A DNA stretch of 64,000 nt from Siphonodentalium dalli (Eukaryota > Mollusca > Scaphopoda > Gadilida > Siphonodentaliidae), in NCBI GenBank assembly GCA_032622095.1, contig CP136064.1:247227827-247291826 (forward strand), given 5' to 3'. Positions within the stretch are counted from its first letter, which is position 1; each line of letters starts with the position of its first letter. The position numbers and the translations under genes were made by a program. This document shows, in pieces, positions 58,079-64,000 of this stretch. The notes beneath the pieces were generated by a model that made no database searches, was not told the origin of the DNA, and saw only the letters and a program-made list of their open reading frames with translations.

Positions 58079-58307
58079 TTTGGTTCTGCGACCCGGTCCT
58101 AACTCGGAGGGGGTCCACTTTGGAATCGGCAAACGACATCATTATATTGGTAACGCTGCAGGGGTATGCTTTACGAAGTTTCCCCTTATTGCCGCAAATA
58201 ATCGGAATACTTTAACATATAATGCTTCTTATGTGCTAATGGATAATGTCCATTGATATGCTAATATATAGGACTGAATGTCTACGAATGCTGTCAGATT
58301 GCTATGC

Positions 58308-58701
58308 TATAGAATTGGTATGATATAGATAATCTATATGAATTCTAGCCAAAAATGACTCAAAGCTATTATTTATATTGTATAAATAATGTATATGATG
58401 CTGCTAGTCGATGTGACTCAATGCTAGAGAAGACAAACTTCATGTTGTAATTCTCAAAGTAATCTCAGGTTATGGTAAATATAGTCCACACAATTTGAGT
58501 AATTGATTATATTTATTCTGATAAATTATGTCAACTCAAATCACACAGGTAGTTGATGATGTGGTGCAGAATTAATAATGATTCCGACTGACTTGATTCC
58601 CGCAATAAAATGCCATTTATCAATCACTTAAATCTTACTTAATAACTTCGGAAGAGGTTAATATATGATTAAACTATGAATTCCACTTTAATTAAACATG
58701 T
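58308..58701. other. No feature recognised
   Basis: AT-rich sequence between the tandem duplication and the 360-bp direct repeat. Confidence 0.3.
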
Positions 58702-59061
58702 TCCATAAATATGGATGTGAACGACATGACTCGAAAATAGGCGTTAGCAACCCCGGCGATAATGTCAACAAACTCCGAAAAGTACCATCAAAAGTCACAT
58801 TGCTTTGCTAGCCCGCTATGGCTGAGTTGGGCTGAAGTTGAATTAAGTTACCTTCATCCAATATAAATGGGCGGCGCTTATTGTTTGTTATGCGACTTCT
58901 CTGCGATTTCCCTGCGTGTTTCCGTTTCTCAGTTTTAATCGTCTTATAATTTGTGGAACCACTTTTGACGGTTGGGCAGGCCCTTTTATACTCGTACACC
59001 ACAATGTGGAGAATCAACGTAAGTATACCACATTTGTGGAGCGTTCACGCGCTACAGATGT
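58702..59061. repeat. 360-bp direct repeat flanking a LINE, left copy
   Basis: It runs from TCCATAAATATGGATG to GCTACAGATGT and is identical by eye to 61823-62182 (offset 3121 bp throughout, no gaps). It contains TATAAATGGGCGGCGC and CAACGTAAGTATACC, so the target may have been a promoter or exon edge, but this is speculative. Confidence 0.92.
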
Positions 59062-61822
59062 ATATATATAATCCTTTATTTCCTCCATGTAATGGAGAGC
59101 TTAGAATAAATGTATACAAATAACGATACAAATGAACAATAACACAAGAAAGAATACATCATGTGAGTATGTACAGTAAGTCAATCACAGAAGGACATTC
59201 ATGATAATAATATCTACGGTTTTAATTTGATCAATTATGCAATAATATATTGTGAGAATTCAGGCACAAGTGTATAAACGATGTACCTGTTTAGCACGAG
59301 AGTATATGGGGTTTCGGAATATTGGGATAAGATGCAATAAGATGCTATATTGACAAAACTAAATCGATGATACGCACCATAATAAATTGTAGTTGGGATA
59401 CTCGGACGGGTGCATGCATTATTTGCACTACATTGCTATAATACAATCATGGAATAATAGGTATGATATCATCAGATGCCCGGAGCAGCTCGTGATAATC
59501 GTTCCACATGCGGAGCGTACTCCTTGTTATAAATATAATAAATTTGTTAATATCTGTTATTTTTTCCCGAACATGTGGTGGGATGCATGACAGAAGTATC
59601 ATCATCTGTTCGTAGGTGGTGAGCTTGTCAATTTCTATGAAGCAAGGGATGTCAAAACGTTCAAGAAGTGTGAACCACATGTCGTTCCTTGCCTCAGATA
59701 TTTCTGGACAGACAATGATGCTGTGTTCAACTTTGTTGCTGTATTGTTTATTACAGAGCAAACACTTTCCGTTTTCGGGAATCACGGATTTTGCTAAGAG
59801 CTTCGCTATTTCAAGGAATTGAACTTTGTATTGTGGATAAGCTCTACATGTGAACCATAACGGCGAAACAGCCAGTGAGTTGTAGCTATCTGAAAAGTGT
59901 TGAAGTGAACTTTCTCTATGAAGACGCGCTTTCCATGCCGCTTCCTGGAAGTGTGATACTCCCTGGCAGACTAGCTGCTTCCATGCTTCCTTCGATGGGA
60001 AATTCTCGTTTTCAACGAAGGCAATTAAATGTGATTTGAGATTGTATTTCTCTAAGATTAAAATTATATCTGATATAAATGAATGCTCGCTTAAAGCGTC
60101 CCCTCTGATGGCGGTGTCTAAACGACACATGAAAATTTCTTTTGAAGATTTGATCAGGGATGTTCTACAAAGACTTCCGAGTAGTACGAGTTTGCGTTTG
60201 TCAATGAGGGCCGTAATGGGGAATGTGCCTAGGAGGCCCAGTACAACATCAGTTCGGGTCCTATATGGGAGCCCTTGAATTTGTTTTAGGCAAAATCGAT
60301 GGGTTTTTTCCAATGAATTTTCGTTCGTTGTGGATATGCCGCAAAGAAATTCGCTCCCATATAGGCCTCTTGGTAAGACAATTGTGTTATATAACAGGTT
60401 TGAACTAAGTGGAGTTATTCCCCCAGCATACATACCCGCATTGCTCAGCATGAAATATGATGCTCTAAGTTTCTGACAAATGTGATTAGTGAGGTTGTTC
60501 ATCTGATCCTTGTTATTGAGAGGAATACCAAGATGAGTAACTTGGTTCGACTCATGGATAGGTTTTCCATTTATAAGCCACGATTTTGTACTTCGAGATG
60601 TTTGAACGGATGTGCGCTCATTGAACACTATTACTTTACATTTGTCTTGGTTATATTTGAATCTCCATTTTTGGCTGAATGTACTACATATGTTACACAA
60701 TAGTTGTAGACCCGGAGCGGTTAAAGTCAGTAGAGTCATGTCATCTGCTTGGGTTGGTGAGGTACAAGATGAGGGGCCAAAGCGCAAGCCATGTTTGCTC
60801 TGTTCAAGAGTGTGTAAAAGGTCGTCTATGAATATCATATAGAACAGAGGGGACAATATACTACCCTGTCTGGTTCCCTGTTGTATGTCGAAAAGGCGAG
60901 AAACACAGCCATTGAACCGGACAGAGCACTTTAATCCACATAAGAGGGAGTTGATGATGTGCCAAATTTTCCCTTGGAAGCCATGCTGATATAGTTTGAG
61001 AAGAAGTCCGTTAGTCCAAACCGTATCAAAGGCTTTATGGACATCTAAGAAACATGCAAATAAAGTACTATGATTTTCGGCTGTGAACGATATTGATTCA
61101 TGTATTATAAATGAGGAGTTTAAACAGCTAATTCCTTTTTGGAAACCATGTTGAAGAGGGTGCACTTTCATGAGTTGGGGGGTATTGGTTTCAAGGCGCA
61201 CGAGAATTATTTTCTCAAATATCTTGTATAGGATAGGAAGCAATGTGATGGCGCGGTAACTGTCAAACTGATTTTTGGGTTTGTTTCCTCCTTTATATAG
61301 AGGAATTATCATGCCGACTTTTGCTTGTGCGGGTACGTGATTGAATTTTAGCATTTTCGACAGGAGCCTAACTATTGAGAGCTGGAGGAAATCACCACCA
61401 TGTACAATGTGCTCATAACACAATGAATCGTATCCGGGAGCTTTGCCTTTTTTGGCGGATTTCAGTACGTTTTTAAGCTCTTCTAAAGAAATTTCATAGC
61501 ATAGTTCGGTATCAAGGTCTGATGTTTCGAGAAGCTGCGATAGTTCTTCGACTTGGTTATTGACATATGTATGGTGGTTTTCGTCGAAGTCATCGCTGAC
61601 TAATGGGGAATAGAGGTTTTCAAAGTAAGATGCCCATGCTTGTATCACGTCACTTGGTTCTCTTAGTGTGGAACTATTTACTTCAAATAGATAATTTGAC
61701 GTGATACCTCTATCGGAGCGTCTTTTATTGAAGATTCTAAAAAAGGCGTTAATATCCATTTCTGCTAACCGATCAAGACGATCATCAAGTTGTTGGATGT
61801 GTTTTTCATTTGATTTCCGAAA
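59062..61822 (-). mobile_element. 5'-truncated LINE with intact downstream ORF
   Basis: On the - strand the element starts abruptly at 61822 in open coding sequence (21 in-frame codons precede the first Met at 61759). It ends after GGAAATAAAGGATTATATATAT with an (AT)n tail at 59062, next to the left 360-bp repeat. An abrupt 5' end inside an ORF and a 3' simple-repeat tail are typical of target-primed reverse transcription. The preserved ORF and identical flanks indicate a recent insertion. Confidence 0.85.
59447..61822 (-). CDS. LINE reverse transcriptase ORF, N-terminus truncated
   Basis: This is an uninterrupted frame of about 790 codons (770 from the first Met at 61757-61759). Order: linker between endonuclease and RT (FFRIFNKRR), KGKAPGYDSL, YRAITLLPILYKIFEKI, GFQKGISCLNS, palm motif A FLDVHKAFDTVW (near 61013-61050), motif B QQGTRQGSILSPLFYMIFID, motif C QADD at 60740-60751 (the residue before ADD is usually aromatic, here Gln), then the thumb and a long C-terminal region with a C-x2-C-x9-H-x4-C zinc-binding pattern (CLLCNKQYSNKVEHSIIVC). 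The endonuclease and any ORF1 are missing because of 5' truncation, so it cannot move by itself. The clade is uncertain; the 13.7, 51.5 and 55.3 kb fragments are relatives. Confidence 0.88.
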   Translation of the reverse strand, partial: FRKSNEKHIQQLDDRLDRLAEMDINAFFRIFNKRRSDRGITSNYLFEVNSSTLREPSDVIQAWASYFENLYSPLVSDDFDENHHTYVNNQVEELSQLLETSDLDTELCYEISLEELKNVLKSAKKGKAPGYDSLCYEHIVHGGDFLQLSIVRLLSKMLKFNHVPAQAKVGMIIPLYKGGNKPKNQFDSYRAITLLPILYKIFEKIILVRLETNTPQLMKVHPLQHGFQKGISCLNSSFIIHESISFTAENHSTLFACFLDVHKAFDTVWTNGLLLKLYQHGFQGKIWHIINSLLCGLKCSVRFNGCVSRLFDIQQGTRQGSILSPLFYMIFIDDLLHTLEQSKHGLRFGPSSCTSPTQADDMTLLTLTAPGLQLLCNICSTFSQKWRFKYNQDKCKVIVFNERTSVQTSRSTKSWLINGKPIHESNQVTHLGIPLNNKDQMNNLTNHICQKLRASYFMLSNAGMYAGGITPLSSNLLYNTIVLPRGLYGSEFLCGISTTNENSLEKTHRFCLKQIQGLPYRTRTDVVLGLLGTFPITALIDKRKLVLLGSLCRTSLIKSSKEIFMCRLDTAIRGDALSEHSFISDIILILEKYNLKSHLIAFVENENFPSKEAWKQLVCQGVSHFQEAAWKARLHRESSLQHFSDSYNSLAVSPLWFTCRAYPQYKVQFLEIAKLLAKSVIPENGKCLLCNKQYSNKVEHSIIVCPEISEARNDMWFTLLERFDIPCFIEIDKLTTYEQMMILLSCIPPHVREKITDINKFIIFITRSTLRMWNDYHELLRASDDIIPIIP

Positions 61823-62182
61823 TCCATAAATATGGATGTGAACGACATGACTCGAAAATAGGCGTTAGCAACCCCGGCGATAATGTCAACAAACTCCGAA
61901 AAGTACCATCAAAAGTCACATTGCTTTGCTAGCCCGCTATGGCTGAGTTGGGCTGAAGTTGAATTAAGTTACCTTCATCCAATATAAATGGGCGGCGCTT
62001 ATTGTTTGTTATGCGACTTCTCTGCGATTTCCCTGCGTGTTTCCGTTTCTCAGTTTTAATCGTCTTATAATTTGTGGAACCACTTTTGACGGTTGGGCAG
62101 GCCCTTTTATACTCGTACACCACAATGTGGAGAATCAACGTAAGTATACCACATTTGTGGAGCGTTCACGCGCTACAGATGT
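61823..62182. repeat. 360-bp direct repeat flanking a LINE, right copy
   Basis: Same sequence as 58702-59061. After its end (62183) the sequence continues GGTGTACCTCGTTGCCGTAA, presumably the original flank. Confidence 0.92.
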
Positions 62183-62857
62183 GGTGTACCTCGTTGCCGT
62201 AACTAAGAAAACAGGTGACATCTTAGAAACCAAAGGCGGAGCTAATTAATATGCATGAGATGACGTCACCCACAAGTTTGACGCGAGGCAAAATTGCGCG
62301 AATACTTTTGATTGAATAAATGATATATAGTTAAACCGATGTAACACGATATGGTGCATAAAACGGTAGATTGAAAATGGTGAGTGAATTGTAGTTTTGA
62401 TATAATTACGACTTGAAAATAGAAAACTTGAAAGTGTGAAAATTAACCAAAGAGGTTCCCGAAGGGTTGAATATTTGATTAGAACTTTAATAACTTTGAA
62501 ATTATTTAAAGAATAGAATTTGAGATAATTTATGAATTATATTAATAATAAATACTGAAAATAGTTATAAACTATTAGTGAAGTATTTTAAATATATTTT
62601 AACTTAATAATATAAATATTAATAATAACTTTTGCAAGTATTTATAATGATAAAGTATTACAGTACAGACATAATAACAATACAATCATGTCAATATTGA
62701 ATATCAGATTTCACTACAGATTCCTCGTATTATGTAAATGCTAATATAAATTGAGAGGAAATTTCATAACCCATGCACCGCTGTGCCAACTTTGAACCAC
62801 ACCGTTAGACTCATCGGGATGCATACATGTATATCTAATTGTGGTACCAATTTGTGA
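62183..62857. other. No feature recognised
   Basis: AT-rich. A + frame (62037-62249) runs out of the 360-bp repeat but has no recognised domain. Confidence 0.3.
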
Positions 62858-63385
62858 TTAAAGGCACGGGCGACGTTCGTTGCAGAAATATTCATATTTG
62901 TTCAAATCGCCATCAACAGAAGGAATATTAAAATATATATAGTTTTGTTCATATACCAAACACAATCAGCGCGTAAATAGTATATTGTCGTCAAGGCGTA
63001 CGATGGTGTACGTAAACAAGAACCTGCTCGTGTTTCAGAAGTTTTGCTTCTGTTTACATAACACAGCGCAATTCTATTTGTTAATCACACACAAATAATA
63101 TAAACGCTTTTTATTATTTTCATATCAGGAAAACAGTAGCAAATATCGCTCTTTATGTTTACCATATCCGGATCTAAACAAAAGCCAGGTTCTGTAACGT
63201 TTTTTACATTTGTTCACATAACAAAAGAAAAAACATTTGACAATAACATACTATTTATGCCATATTTCTGATTGGTATAAGAACAAAGTCTGTCTATATT
63301 TTACTATTATTTCTGTTTATGGCGGTTTTTGACGGAGGTGAATATTTTAACAGCATACCCACCGCCATCGCCGCCCGTATCTATA
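62858..63385 (+). mobile_element. MITE family F1, copy 5 (diverged)
   Basis: TTAAAGGCACGGGCGACGTT at the left; CATCGCCGCCCGTATCTATAA at the right, the TTAA on that side having decayed to ATAA. Internal phrases match F1 (GTTTATGGCGGTTTTTGACGG). Paired module at 63105 and 63147. Confidence 0.65.
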
Positions 63386-63504
63386 ATCGATTCTGATAAA
63401 TAACTAAAGCGTACTTTGAAGAAATCTTGTTGTTAATTCAGCACGGGGATAACAATTATCCTCCTGCAAATAGGTTCATATAGGGCCTAAATATTCACCG
63501 AGGT

Positions 63505-63600
63505 TCATATTTGACTATTTGATTCTGAAATAAGCCTATATAGAACTTATACCCGTTATTCTGTTGAACGGCGCGGGCCGCAGTGAACACACATTATAAA
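63505..63600 (+). mobile_element. MITE family F3 fragment (diverged)
   Basis: TGACTATTTGATTCTGAAATAAGC, TACCCGTTATTCTGTTGAACG and GCGCGGGCCGCAGTG correspond to 12655-12735 of F3 copy 1. Confidence 0.5.
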
Positions 63601-64000
63601 CACTGTGGAGGATCTCGAAAACCCATTCCGCACGAGCTAATGCCGATTCCGTTATGAGTTATTCCACTATTCGACCCCTGGCAATCTTTAAATTTACCAG
63701 CCGAAAAACTTTAAAACTCAGATATAACGTAAGTTTAATAACATATTGTGCCACCAATTAAGCCAGCAAAATGTTGAAAACGGTGATCTGTGTTTTCGCT
63801 CCGATTCCCGCCCTGTATGTTCGGTTGTCGCCTGAGTAAGTTCAATTGTCGACATAGAAATGCTCTTTATAATTCGAATAGAAACGTCCAATTTTCTAGC
63901 GATAAACAGCTCCATGGGGCGGCCCTTAGTTTTTGTCATCACAATGATGACAGTATTAATGGGACAAGCAGTCAGACTCTTTATGCACTACATTTTCGGA
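63601..64000. other. No feature recognised
   Basis: Isolated TGCTCTTTAT and ACTCTTTATG occur near 63861 and 63977 but not at the 42-bp spacing. No gene. Confidence 0.3.

Larger units (their letters stand above)
54469..58307. repeat. Tandem segmental duplication, copy 2
   Basis: Second copy of the roughly 3.75-kb unit, ending at CAGATTGCTA. It starts within F3 MITE sequence, so the junction joins GATTGCTA to the middle of that MITE (54478-54680 repeat its right half). The 79 bp near 57402-57480 and 11 bp near 55386 are absent from copy 1, so copy 1 has probably lost them. Confidence 0.88.

Overview
This window looks like a piece of an animal nuclear genome, most likely an AT-rich marine invertebrate. 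It shows no operon or prokaryotic gene organisation, and I recognise no intact host gene. Almost everything I can identify is mobile or repeat-derived: a decayed Polinton/Maverick, several non-LTR retrotransposons, at least three families of short non-autonomous elements with terminal inverted repeats (TIRs), long inverted repeats and a tandem segmental duplication. I cannot name the species.

1-2.4 kb holds a 1347-bp direct repeat (LTR-like, with a TATA box) that ends inside Polinton coding sequence. 2.43-10.44 kb is a broken Polinton on the + strand, in the order PolB C-terminal part, unknown ORF, packaging-type ATPase, small glycine-rich protein, core-like ORFs, chromodomain integrase with one internal stop, small membrane protein, minor-capsid-like protein. 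A 2.46-kb TIR insertion (7440-9899), itself full of hAT-like debris, splits the membrane-protein gene. 11.5 kb has a striking hairpin minisatellite. 12.6-20.4 kb has LINE fragments and alternating copies of two TTAA-flanked MITE families (F1, F2).

20.72-25.03 kb is a nearly complete CR1/L2-like LINE (PHD-finger ORF1 plus endonuclease/RT ORF2, with a few breaks) inserted in an F1 copy. 25.2-43.9 kb is a nested inverted-repeat complex. Outer arms at 27.8-31.4 and 38.2-43.9 kb are homologous in opposite orientation. The right arm carries two hAT MITEs with perfect 8-bp target duplications and one F2 MITE, with matching uninterrupted sites in the left arm for two of the three. The centre holds a 2.26-kb TTAA-flanked element (32534-34794) with TIRs of about 0.7 kb and a decayed C2H2 zinc-finger gene.

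43.9-47.4 kb has a LINE RT fragment and a frameshifted YqaJ-type exonuclease pseudogene. 47.4-50.6 kb shows nothing recognisable. 50.73-58.31 kb is a two-copy tandem duplication of about 3.75 kb. 59.06-61.82 kb is a 5'-truncated but otherwise open LINE (770-codon ORF, - strand), flanked by two apparently identical 360-bp direct repeats that look like an exceptionally long target-site duplication. The right edge returns to F1 and F3 MITE remnants.

The most unusual pattern is a bipartite module: two copies of ATAAAGAGCG spaced exactly 42 bp apart, found at 11 places and shared by the otherwise different F1 and F2 families. Reading was by eye, so exact boundaries, identities and clade assignments are approximate unless stated.
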